A stretch of 64,000 nt of DNA from Myxococcales bacterium (GTDB lineage: Bacteria; Myxococcota_A; UBA796; GCA-2862545): the NCBI GenBank assembly GCA_019634415.1, contig JAHQVJ010000254.1, positions 35,019-99,018 on the forward strand. The letters are read 5' to 3'. The notes under the pieces are model-generated. The model saw nothing but the letters and a program-made list of their open reading frames with translations, was not told where the DNA came from and made no database searches. A program made the position numbers and the translations under genes. This document shows positions 42,045 to 50,207 of this stretch, in pieces (position 1 is the first letter of the stretch; each line of letters opens with the position of its first letter).

Positions 42045-42736
42045 TCGATGACGTAGTCCACGCTCTGGCCATCGAGGTTGATGGTGATCGTGGCGGGCCC
42101 GGGGCCATACGCATCCTCGTGAGCCTCCGCCAGCGGCAGCAGCGACAGGCGGCGGTCCTCGGTGAGGTAGGCGTCACACTTGTCGCCGTTGTCCTCGTGG
42201 AACAGCTCGAGCTGCACCTGCACGGGGAACGACTCCATGAAGCTCTGATCAGGCCAGCAGAGCACCACGTCGTGCTCGTTGCAGCCGCCCGAGAACGACA
42301 CCTCCACCACCAGCTCGTCACCCTCGACGGTCACGCTTCCGATCTCCATGGGATCGCCGTTCGCGGCCTCGCACACGGGCAGGAACTCGTAGCTGGCCAG
42401 GTAGTTCCAGGCACAGGCACCGGCGTCGCAGCGAAAGCCAGCGGCCTCGGGGCAGTCGCAGACGCTGGTCCCGCCCACGGCGCAGTCCTGTGCGACAGCC
42501 GCGTCGCGCAGCTCGTTCAGCTCGGTGGTGTCGGCATCGAGATTGGCCACCAGATCGCGGGTGCAACCGCAGCTGGTGTTGGCGAGGACCTGCCCGCAGT
42601 CGGCGTCCTCGTCGCAGGTCTGCACGGCGGCCAGCTCCGCTTCGTAGTCCGCGACGAGGGTGTCACAGGTCTCGGGGGCCGGGTCGGGGCCCGGCACCAC
42701 GAAGATGCAGGCGGACAGCAGCGTGAGCGCGATCAT
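42041..42736 (-). CDS. Cysteine-rich predicted lipoprotein
   Basis: 231 residues, ATG 42736 with GAGGAGGAG upstream. Lipobox LLSAC at Cys10. Region 25-120 is rich in Cys (CDEDADCGQ, NTSCGCTR, CDCPEAAGFRCDAGAC), forming many possible disulfides; the C-terminal part is a beta-sandwich (VTVEGDELVVEVSFSGGCNEHDVVLCWPD...). No family is recognised. It stands alone between the MerC gene and the TIGR02996-domain gene. Confidence 0.7.
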   Translation of the reverse strand: MIALTLLSACIFVVPGPDPAPETCDTLVADYEAELAAVQTCDEDADCGQVLANTSCGCTRDLVANLDADTTELNELRDAAVAQDCAVGGTSVCDCPEAAGFRCDAGACAWNYLASYEFLPVCEAANGDPMEIGSVTVEGDELVVEVSFSGGCNEHDVVLCWPDQSFMESFPVQVQLELFHEDNGDKCDAYLTEDRRLSLLPLAEAHEDAYGPGPATITINLDGQSVDYVIE

Positions 42737-42813
42737 GGGTTCTCCTCCTCTCCAGGATGCCCACATCCGATGCAAGGGGCGCGCCATAGAATGGGGCGTT
42801 GATTGGAGTTGGC

Positions 42814-44781
42814 ATGAGCGAGCTGGAACAGGCGATCGCGCTGTGGCAGATCACGCGCCACCCGGACCTGCCCCACGTGATCCGAGCCCTGGCGACGCAG
42901 CTGCGGGGCCACGAGGTGCAGCCCGTGCGCACGTCCCCCTCGTTTCGCGGCACCGGTGTCACGGCGGAGGTGCAACAGGCCTGGCTCGAGCGGGCCCGCA
43001 CCTGTCCCCCCGAGGAGCTCGACGAGCTCCTCGCCACCCTCACCCAGGGCTACGTGCGCCATGCCGAGCCCCGCCTGCAGGTGCTGCTGGCCCGAGGACC
43101 GGACCCGCGCGTGGCGGAGGCCGCGATGCTCTGGTGCCGAGAGCACACCTACGTGGGCCAGCCACTGTCCAGCGACTGGTGGGTGGGCATCGGCCAGGTG
43201 CTCGCAGGCTGGCTGCCCCACGACTTCGACTTCGCGGCCTTCGCCGAGGAGGTGCAGCACGGCGGCTATGGCGCGAGCAACAACAGCATCCGCGTGGGCC
43301 GGATGATCGGGCGCCTGAAGTCGGTCGCCCCACAGCCCACGCCCCTCACGCCTCCGCAGCAGGAGCGCCTCGCTGGGTGGCTGCAGGACCACCCCCTCCC
43401 CCGATCGAGGTCCGCAGCAGACGATGCCGCCACCGTCGAGGCCCTGCTCACCGCCATCCACGACGACCCCGACGACGACGGGCCCCGCTGGGTGCTCGCC
43501 GACATCCTGAGCCAGCGGGAGGATCCGCGCGGCCGCTTCCTGCAGCTGCAGATGCAGCGTGCCGACCACGCCCGCTCGGGCGCGGTGCCCAGCGCCGCGC
43601 TGCCCCAGTACGGCTCGACGGAGGAGCACGCGCTGCTGAAGGCGAACGAGGCGCGCTGGTTCGGCTCTTGGTTCACCACCGTGTTCGGCGCCGAGATCGA
43701 GCGAGGCTTCCCCCGCATGGCCTGGATGTACGGCAAGCAGAAGCACCTGGGCAAGGTGGTCGGCGAGCCCGGCCTGAGCACGGTGCGAGAGCTGGAGGCC
43801 CGAGAGGGGGACCGCGCCTCACAGCGCGCCTGGCTGGGGTTGCTGCGCAGCGAACAGGCCCGAAACCTGAAGGTCCTTCGTGGGGTTCCGACGAGGGTGC
43901 TGATGGAGGTGCCCTCCTTCTCTGCCACCCTCGACACGATCGAGCTGCCCTACGGCGGCATCAACGACCTGCCGGCGTTCGCGGCGGCGGTCGCCGACGT
44001 CCGGCGGCTGCGGCTCCCCAGGTCCCAGGAGCCCATCCCCCTGGCTCCGTTCACCAACGCCGTCCTCGTGGTGGAGGGGACTCGACCCAACCCCGAGGAG
44101 TACCTGCCCGCCGCTCTGGAGAGCGTGGCGCCCGCCGTCCGTCAGCTGGTGGTGGTCTCGCCCTTCGACCAGGGCCAGCTGCCTTTCGAGGTGGATGCGG
44201 CCGGCGCCCGGCTTCCGGTCCTCCGCCCCGTCCACCCAGAGCCGAGCCTGACCGCGCCGCTCGGCCTGCTGGCCATGGCAGGTGCACAGCACATCACCGA
44301 CTGCCACGACGCCGCACGCTACTGCGTGCGCTCGGATGCCACCGCCATCACCAGCCTGCTCCACGAGCTGCCCCCAGCCCCGCTCCACGTGCGTCGGATC
44401 GGGCGAGAGGACATGGCCGACGCCCTGGGTTCGCTCCCCGCCGTCCCAGAGCTGTCGATGGAGAGCCTGCAGGGCATCGAGCTCGAGGCCCTACAGGATC
44501 TGCCCCAGATCGCGCAGGTGCGCATGCACGTCTACAACAACGAGCTGCTGCTGCAGCGCGACGCGACGGGACGCTTCGCCGTGGCCCACGTGCTCGACGC
44601 CAGCGGCTACGAATCCACACTCCACAAGGTGCTGGACCTGTTGTGGACCACGCTGTCGGAGGTTCGCTACTGGGCACGGCGGACGACGGAGCCGAGCCTG
44701 CTCGCGAGGTTCGCCGACACACCCGGCCCACGGCTCGTCGCCACCGACGACTATCCGCACTGGCCGCCGAGACGTAGCTAG
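42814..44781 (+). CDS. TIGR02996-domain protein
   Basis: 655 residues; ATG 42814 with GGAG at five bases. The middle has one unmistakable TIGR02996 repeat-companion unit (LLTAIHDDPDDDGPRWVLADILSQREDPRGRFLQLQ, residues ~210-246), a short domain common in Planctomycetes and myxobacteria. The N-terminal ~200 residues are helical (a HEAT-like stack: LPHVIRALATQL, AWLERARTCPPEELDELLATL), and the C-terminal ~400 residues are leucine-rich/beta-strand-like units. It is cytosolic. The function of these proteins is unknown; an interaction scaffold is likely. It converges on the next lipoprotein with a four-base overlap. Confidence 0.8.
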   Translation: MSELEQAIALWQITRHPDLPHVIRALATQLRGHEVQPVRTSPSFRGTGVTAEVQQAWLERARTCPPEELDELLATLTQGYVRHAEPRLQVLLARGPDPRVAEAAMLWCREHTYVGQPLSSDWWVGIGQVLAGWLPHDFDFAAFAEEVQHGGYGASNNSIRVGRMIGRLKSVAPQPTPLTPPQQERLAGWLQDHPLPRSRSAADDAATVEALLTAIHDDPDDDGPRWVLADILSQREDPRGRFLQLQMQRADHARSGAVPSAALPQYGSTEEHALLKANEARWFGSWFTTVFGAEIERGFPRMAWMYGKQKHLGKVVGEPGLSTVRELEAREGDRASQRAWLGLLRSEQARNLKVLRGVPTRVLMEVPSFSATLDTIELPYGGINDLPAFAAAVADVRRLRLPRSQEPIPLAPFTNAVLVVEGTRPNPEEYLPAALESVAPAVRQLVVVSPFDQGQLPFEVDAAGARLPVLRPVHPEPSLTAPLGLLAMAGAQHITDCHDAARYCVRSDATAITSLLHELPPAPLHVRRIGREDMADALGSLPAVPELSMESLQGIELEALQDLPQIAQVRMHVYNNELLLQRDATGRFAVAHVLDASGYESTLHKVLDLLWTTLSEVRYWARRTTEPSLLARFADTPGPRLVATDDYPHWPPRRS

Positions 44782-45518
44782 AGCGGCCCACCACACGCGT
44801 CCAGGCAGGGATGGACCATCGGGGTTCGCCTCGCCTGCTCACACCACTGTGCCAGGTACTCGCCCGTCGGGCACTCGCTCCACTCGTCCGAGCTGCCGTC
44901 ACAGTCGATGTCGATGAGCTGCACGAACCAGGGACCGATCAGCAGATCCGTGGGGATGTCTTCGGGAACCAGCTGCAGCCCCACCGGCACACCCTCCAGA
45001 TCGCAGGTGGTGTCCTGCGCCCAGATCCGCTGGAACCCCGCGGCCAGGTCGACTGTGCCCTGCGGCGACTCGATGGTGCTCTCCCGCTCGGCGTACAGCA
45101 CGTGGAACCCCTGGGCGTTGCCCACCAGGGGCTCGTCGTCGGACCGCACGCCGTCGCCGTCGTCGTCGAGGAACAGCACCGGCAGCCCCAGCGCCACGCC
45201 CCCCTGCGACACCCAGTCCAGCTGGAGCAGCGTGTCGTCGGGCGGGGGCTCGTACAGCGCCAGCTCGTAGCGCGCAGGGAACGCGGTGGTGAGGCCCACC
45301 TGCTGCTGCAGCGACGAGCGGTCCGCGCGCGCCCAGAACAGCCCCACCGTGACCGGCACGTCGATGGAGGCAGGCCCGAGCAGCCACTCCATCTCCCCCG
45401 TGGAGCGAGCCTGGCCCTCGAGGACGTACAGCGGCTCTCCCGGGTAGCCCGCCTCGTGCAGCGGACCACACCCCCCGAGCAGGCTCCCGCACCAAATCGC
45501 CATCCACCGTGGTCTCAC
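44778..45518 (-). CDS. Predicted lipoprotein with Asp-rich loop
   Basis: 246 residues, start GTG 45518 with GGAGG five bases upstream; the in-frame ATG 15 bases later lacks a ribosome site. The signal (RPRWMAIWCGSLLGGC, Cys17) has a lipobox. The mature protein includes an acidic Ca-binding-like loop (FLDDDGDGVRSDDEP) and later paired Cys (DTTCD, IDIDCDGSSDEWSECP, GEYLAQWCEQ). No family is recognised. It is probably a surface lipoprotein, divergent from the ECF sigma gene by 120 bases. Confidence 0.72.
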   Translation of the reverse strand: MRPRWMAIWCGSLLGGCGPLHEAGYPGEPLYVLEGQARSTGEMEWLLGPASIDVPVTVGLFWARADRSSLQQQVGLTTAFPARYELALYEPPPDDTLLQLDWVSQGGVALGLPVLFLDDDGDGVRSDDEPLVGNAQGFHVLYAERESTIESPQGTVDLAAGFQRIWAQDTTCDLEGVPVGLQLVPEDIPTDLLIGPWFVQLIDIDCDGSSDEWSECPTGEYLAQWCEQARRTPMVHPCLDACGGPL

Positions 45519-45608
45519 CCGTCCTCCCGGCCTGATCGTAGACGAACGGGACGGGTCTTGGTTCCAATCGTCGATTCGTGCGCGGCTCGATGCCCATTCC
45601 GCGTGCTC

Positions 45609-45633
45609 GGGGCTCCCTTGTCGTAGGAGCCCC
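45609..45633 (+). promoter_or_regulatory. Hairpin that sequesters the sigma-gene ribosome site
   Basis: GGGGCTCC (45609-45616) pairs perfectly with GGAGCCCC (45626-45633) around a nine-base loop. The right arm contains the GGAG of the ribosome site (45624-45629) for the ATG at 45639, so folding would block translation of the ECF sigma factor. Confidence 0.6.
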
Positions 45634-45638
45634 ACGCA

Positions 45639-46163
45639 ATGCCCAGCCCCCACCCTCCTCGGTCCCGAGCGTCGCCAGACCGCGACCTCGGGCCGCTGTA
45701 CGAGCGCTACCGCGGCATGATCCGCCGCCGGCTCGGGCGCTTCGCCCCCGACGAGATCGCCGAGGAGCTCACCAACGAGGCGTTCACCGTGGCCATGAGC
45801 CGACGCAGCCAGTTCCGGGGCGGCGACGAGGTGTCGTGGCTCTACCAGATCGCCACGCGCCTCGGCCTGCACCACGTGCGAGACACCGCCAGGCGACACG
45901 TGCTGCTCGAGACCCACGGCCCGCCCGCCTGGGCCGTGCCGATCAGCGAATCCCCCGTGGAGGCCCGGGTCTTCCTCCACCAGATCTGGGCCCGACTCGA
46001 CGACGAGCTCACCGAGATCGGCGTCTACCACTACCTCGACGGCATGACCCACCACGAGATCGCCCGCCTGATGGGCTGCTCTCGCCGCACCGTCGGAAAC
46101 CGCATCGCCACCCTGACCGCCCTCGTCCGCGAGGCCGCACGCACGGAGGAAGACCGTGATTGA
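45639..46163 (+). CDS. ECF-type RNA polymerase sigma factor
   Basis: 174 residues. Region 2 (~residues 15-85: LYERYRGMIRRRLGRFAPDEIAEELTNEAFTVAM, SWLYQIATRLGLHHVRDTARR) and region 4 (~120-165: YHYLDGMTHHEIARLMGCSRRTVGNRI) are complete and linked by a short spacer, the usual ECF layout. It starts an operon with a zinc-finger membrane protein (GTG overlap of eight bases) and a caspase-fold exported protein, a grouping seen repeatedly in myxobacteria. The stem in front of its start suggests translational control. Promoter recognition specificity is unknown. Confidence 0.9.
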   Translation: MPSPHPPRSRASPDRDLGPLYERYRGMIRRRLGRFAPDEIAEELTNEAFTVAMSRRSQFRGGDEVSWLYQIATRLGLHHVRDTARRHVLLETHGPPAWAVPISESPVEARVFLHQIWARLDDELTEIGVYHYLDGMTHHEIARLMGCSRRTVGNRIATLTALVREAARTEEDRD

Positions 46164-46827
46164 CCCCATCGCCCGCTCCGGCCACCTCACGGATCTCGGC
46201 GTGGAGGGGCTGGCCCTGGATGCGCTGTCGTTGCCGGCGCGGATCCGGGCCCAGCGCCACCTGTCGACGTGCGACTTGTGCCGGCAGCGCGCCGAGGCCC
46301 TGGGCATCGAGGCGCCGAGGCAGCGCCGCCGGACCTGGCTCCCAGCCGCCCTCGGCGCCACCTCCCTCGCAGCCGCAGCACTCGCCTGGATCGGACTGCA
46401 GCCACCGGCCGATCCCGCCTTCGCGCCCAAGGGAGCGGACACGCCCTTGGAGATCTGGGTGCACGATGGCGTGCAGCCCGCGCTCCTGGTGGGCGAGCAG
46501 CCCGTACAGCCCGGCGAGCGCCTGGGCTTCCGCCTGGATCTCGACGAGGCCGGACACGCCATGATCTTGGCCATCGACGCGCAGGGCGACTGGGCGGTGG
46601 TGTTCCCCGGCGAGGGCGACCGGGCCCAGTGGGTGGAGGCCAGGGACGAGCAGCTGCTCCCCGTGGCCGTCCGCCTCGACGACAGCGAAGGCGCCGAGTG
46701 GTTTCACAGCGTCGTCTGCGACGATCCCTTCGACGTCGGGGACGCCCTGCGCCACATCGACGACGCGGCCAGCGATGGTCGCTGCGCCGTGCACACTCGC
46801 CGGGTGACCCGCGCCGCGGAGGACTGA
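46156..46827 (+). CDS. Zinc-finger membrane protein, putative anti-sigma factor, DUF4384-like tail
   Basis: 223 residues, GTG 46156, overlapping the sigma gene by eight bases. An N-terminal HxxxCxxC zinc motif (H35, C39, C42, in RHLSTCDLC) is the anti-sigma ZAS type. A membrane helix (~59-80: WLPAALGATSLAAAALAWIGL) follows, and the periplasmic domain (residues ~90-200) resembles DUF4384 (LGFRLDLDEAGHAMILAIDAQGDWAVVFPGEGDRAQWVEA). It thus fits a membrane-bound partner that holds the sigma factor until a signal reaches the outer domain. The TGA overlaps the ATG of the caspase gene by one base. Confidence 0.8.
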   Translation: MIDPIARSGHLTDLGVEGLALDALSLPARIRAQRHLSTCDLCRQRAEALGIEAPRQRRRTWLPAALGATSLAAAALAWIGLQPPADPAFAPKGADTPLEIWVHDGVQPALLVGEQPVQPGERLGFRLDLDEAGHAMILAIDAQGDWAVVFPGEGDRAQWVEARDEQLLPVAVRLDDSEGAEWFHSVVCDDPFDVGDALRHIDDAASDGRCAVHTRRVTRAAED

Positions 46828-48347
46828 TGCTGTGCTGGTTCGCGCTCCTGGCCGCTGCGGCCCTCGCCGACGATGCCCCACGGCGCTTCGCCTTGGTGGT
46901 GGGCAGCAACGAGGGCCTGCCGGGGGAGGCTCCCCTGCGCTACGCCGACGACGACGCGCAGCGCTTCGCCGACGCCCTGGTCCGGGTGGGAGACGTGCGG
47001 CAGGAAGACCTCGTCCTGCTGCGCGACGCCCCCGCCAGCGCCATCGGCCGGGCCCTGGACGACCTCGCCGGCCGCACGCGAGCGTCACCCGAGTCCGTGA
47101 TGATCCTGTTCTACAGCGGCCACGCCTCGGAGCACGCCCTGCACGTGGGCGGCGAGGCCGTCGCCCTTCAGCCCCTGGTGCAGCGCATGGCGCGCATGGA
47201 CAGCCAGGTGGAGCTGCTGGTGGTGGACGCCTGCGGGAGCGGAGCCCTCACCCGCCGCAAGGGGGTGGTGAAGGCCGAGCCCTTCCAGCTCGATCTTGGT
47301 GCCCAGCTCGACACCGAGGGCATGGCCATCCTGACGTCGTCGTCGCCCGGCGAGGACGCCCAGGAGTCGGAGCACCTGCGCGGGGGCGTGTTCACCCACC
47401 ACCTGGTCACCGGCTTGCTGGGGGCCGCCGACGACTCCGGAGACGGTCTGGTCACCCTCACCGAGGCCTACCAGTACGGCTACGACCAGACGGTACGCAC
47501 CACGAGCACCGCCCCTACGCTGCAGCACCCCGCCTTCGACATCCAGCTGCGCGGCCAGCGGGACCTGGTGGTGAGCCGCCTCGATCGCAGCGCATCGTCG
47601 CGGCTGCACCTGGGTCTCGCAGGCACCTGGCTCCTCCTCGACGAGGGCAGCGGTGAGCTGGTGGCCGAGGTGTCGGTGGATGCACCGGTGGCGCTGGTGC
47701 TGCGCCCGGGCCGCTACCTGCTGCGTCGCCGCCACGAGGGCGAGGTGTTCGAGGCCACCGCGGAGGTGGCGCCGGGGCGCCTCACCCACCTGCGTCCCGA
47801 GTCACTGCAGCGCGTGTCGGCGGGTCGGGCCGTGCGCAAGGGCTACGCGCCGGAGCGCCCCACCGCAGCGGTGCTGCTGGCCGGCGGCGGCGTGGGCGGC
47901 GCCTACGGCGTGGGAGAGGGCCTGTCGGGGCTGGGCCACGTCGGCCTGCGCCTCGACACGCGGGCGCTGTCGGTGTCCGCGCGTCTGTCCCTCGATCGCC
48001 AGGGGGCCACCGTGGGCTCCCTGCGCAGTCGCCAGACCACGTGGGGCCTGGACCTGTCGGTGCTTCGCATGCAGCACGTGGCCTCCGACGACCTGGTGGT
48101 CGGCGTGGGCGTGCGCACCGGCGCGGCGGTGGTCTCCCAGCGCTTCGACGGCCGAGGAACCGCGCTGCCCCAGACCGGCCTGGTGGGGCACGTGGGCTCC
48201 GTGCTGCGGGCCGAGACCATCCTTGGCTCCCGCGTCGTGGTGGCCCTGTTCGGCGGCGTGGACGCCCTGGCCTGGCAGCGCATGGACCGCTCGCGCGTAG
48301 CCACCGTGCGTCCCTTCGCCGCAATGGAGGTGGGCACCTACCTGTAG
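46827..48347 (+). CDS. Exported caspase-fold (C14) protein with C-terminal beta-barrel-like domain
   Basis: 506 residues. The signal peptide (LLAAAALADD) precedes a caspase-like fold: FALVVGSNEG, a His99 in LFYSGHAS, and Cys136 in VVDACGSGA, the His/Cys dyad of C14 peptidases. After ~residue 250 the protein turns into a beta-rich part, first a PEGA-like/immunoglobulin-like piece (WLLLDEGSGELVAEVSV, LVLRPGRYLLRRRHEGEV), then ~130 residues of repeated amphipathic strands ending VGTYL, probably an outer-membrane barrel. A bacterial orthocaspase-like protease, most likely cleaving after Arg/Lys outside the cytoplasm, under the ECF sigma factor of its operon. Confidence 0.85.
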   Translation: MLCWFALLAAAALADDAPRRFALVVGSNEGLPGEAPLRYADDDAQRFADALVRVGDVRQEDLVLLRDAPASAIGRALDDLAGRTRASPESVMILFYSGHASEHALHVGGEAVALQPLVQRMARMDSQVELLVVDACGSGALTRRKGVVKAEPFQLDLGAQLDTEGMAILTSSSPGEDAQESEHLRGGVFTHHLVTGLLGAADDSGDGLVTLTEAYQYGYDQTVRTTSTAPTLQHPAFDIQLRGQRDLVVSRLDRSASSRLHLGLAGTWLLLDEGSGELVAEVSVDAPVALVLRPGRYLLRRRHEGEVFEATAEVAPGRLTHLRPESLQRVSAGRAVRKGYAPERPTAAVLLAGGGVGGAYGVGEGLSGLGHVGLRLDTRALSVSARLSLDRQGATVGSLRSRQTTWGLDLSVLRMQHVASDDLVVGVGVRTGAAVVSQRFDGRGTALPQTGLVGHVGSVLRAETILGSRVVVALFGGVDALAWQRMDRSRVATVRPFAAMEVGTYL

Positions 48348-48419
48348 CGCGGGCACCCTCCACAACTCCTCAACAGCTGCAGACATACGTCCGACGGGCC
48401 ACCCGCACCGGGAGACGTC

Positions 48420-50195
48420 ATGCGTGCCCTGCTCCCCATGACCCTCGTCCTCTCGATGGCCTGCACGGACACGAGGAACACCGATCCCACAGAGCCCACC
48501 AGCCCCCCCACCGGCGACACCGCACCCACCTTCGTCGACGGGTTGTACGCCGACGAGCGCGCCGCACGACCCGACGAGCTCCCTCGACCTGACACCGCCC
48601 CCGACACCTTGTCCTCCATCGGGCACTTCCAGGTGCATCGACAGGCCTCGACCTACTACCGTGGGCCTACGTCCAACGACGCTCAGGTGCAGCTGACGTA
48701 CTTCAGCACCGACTTCGCCACCGACAACTGGGTCTCGCCCTTCCAGGTGATCAGCCCACGGACCTATGGCGTGGGCACGCACACGTTGTGGGGTGCGGGG
48801 CTCACCCACGCCTACAAGGTGAGCCTCGACGACGAGCTCGCAATCCTCGACACCTGGCGCATCAACCGCCTGCCCACCTCCCTTCCCTGGAACCTGCAGG
48901 CCCTGGCCGATGGCCGCATCCTGATCACCGACCAGGACGGCTTCGACGTGCGCGACGACAACGCGGCCTGCGAGGGTGACGATCCGACCCTCATCGTGCT
49001 GGACGACGATCCCCGCGATCTGACCTCCGCCATCACCTGCCAGCAGGTCTTCGAGTTCGACGAAGCGAGCGTCCGCACGGCGTGCGGCGTGAAGGACGGG
49101 ACCTACGAGCGCCAGCTGTCGGCGCTGGCCTTGGTGCCCACCTTCACAGGCGAGATCGCCACGCGCCTCGTCTTCGCGAACGGGGGGAAGAACACCACCT
49201 ACCTCGCCGTCGTGGACGAAGGCCTCACCGAGATCGTGGACTGTGCCCTGCTCGATGCGGGGCTCTCCACCAACGCCCTGTCGGCCGAGCCCCTTGGCTC
49301 CACCACCACAGCGTTCTACGCCGTGACCGAGACGTCGATGATCAAGATGACGTTCGACTCCACCAGCCGACGGGTGGCTCGCTCCTACGAGCGCGACGTT
49401 CCCGTGCGCTTCCGAACGGGCACCACCCCCACGCTGGTCGACCCCACGCCCGACGAGCGGCTGGTCGTCTTCGTGGACGCGCGCTGTGCGGTGCACAACC
49501 CGTTCAACGGGCTCATCGTCTGCAACGACGACACGGGGCCGAGCCAGCTGGTGGCCGTGCGCCGCGACGACGATCTCGGAGGTCGCGAGCCCGTGGTGAC
49601 CACCGCCTTGCCGACCTACATCGACACGGTGGAGAACTCCCCCGCTGCCCGCGGCGACATGGTGACCCTCGCCAACTACAGCGGCTACCTGCCCAATGGC
49701 CTCATCGTCCCCGCCGGAGGCCAGCCTCCGGCTGGAGGTCCCTCCACCCCAGGTGCATCGCCCGATGCGGTGGCCGACTTCGCGACGGGCCTCGTGGCGC
49801 TGCAGTGGAGCCCCGCCGCAGGAGCCTTCCAGGTGGCCTGGGAGGTTCCGGATCGACAGGTGAACAGCATCACCACCATCAGCGGCGGCGCCAACCTGGT
49901 GTACGGCTTCGGTGCCGAGCAAGCGACCGAGCGCGTGTACCTCTATGGCTTCCGGCTGCGCGGCGACGCCTCGGGGCCGGGCGGCGAGGAGCTGCTTCGA
50001 ATCGAGATCGCCCAGGCCCCCTTCCGCACGCCGTCCCTCGACGACGAGGGCAACAACGTCTTCACCTTCGCCGACTACCGCATCGACGTGGGCGAGTTCT
50101 ACGACCAGGGCAACAGCAAGGTGATCCACACCGATCGCAGCATGATCCTGTCGGGCAACTCGGGCATCGCCCGAGTCCGCGACCCACAGCCCTAG
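48420..50195 (+). CDS. Lipoprotein with beta-propeller-like repeats
   Basis: 591 residues, ATG 48420. Lipobox SMAC at Cys15; Thr/Pro linker (TEPTSPPTGDTAP). The rest shows short blade-like units (LADGRILITDQDGFDVRD, FANGGKNTTYLAVVDEG, NLVYGFGAEQATERVYLYGFRL), the general look of a secreted propeller, but no catalytic motif. It follows the caspase gene with a 72-base gap on the same strand and may belong to the same regulon. Function unknown. Confidence 0.7.
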   Translation: MRALLPMTLVLSMACTDTRNTDPTEPTSPPTGDTAPTFVDGLYADERAARPDELPRPDTAPDTLSSIGHFQVHRQASTYYRGPTSNDAQVQLTYFSTDFATDNWVSPFQVISPRTYGVGTHTLWGAGLTHAYKVSLDDELAILDTWRINRLPTSLPWNLQALADGRILITDQDGFDVRDDNAACEGDDPTLIVLDDDPRDLTSAITCQQVFEFDEASVRTACGVKDGTYERQLSALALVPTFTGEIATRLVFANGGKNTTYLAVVDEGLTEIVDCALLDAGLSTNALSAEPLGSTTTAFYAVTETSMIKMTFDSTSRRVARSYERDVPVRFRTGTTPTLVDPTPDERLVVFVDARCAVHNPFNGLIVCNDDTGPSQLVAVRRDDDLGGREPVVTTALPTYIDTVENSPAARGDMVTLANYSGYLPNGLIVPAGGQPPAGGPSTPGASPDAVADFATGLVALQWSPAAGAFQVAWEVPDRQVNSITTISGGANLVYGFGAEQATERVYLYGFRLRGDASGPGGEELLRIEIAQAPFRTPSLDDEGNNVFTFADYRIDVGEFYDQGNSKVIHTDRSMILSGNSGIARVRDPQP

Positions 50196-50207
50196 TCCCG
50201 GTGCGAC

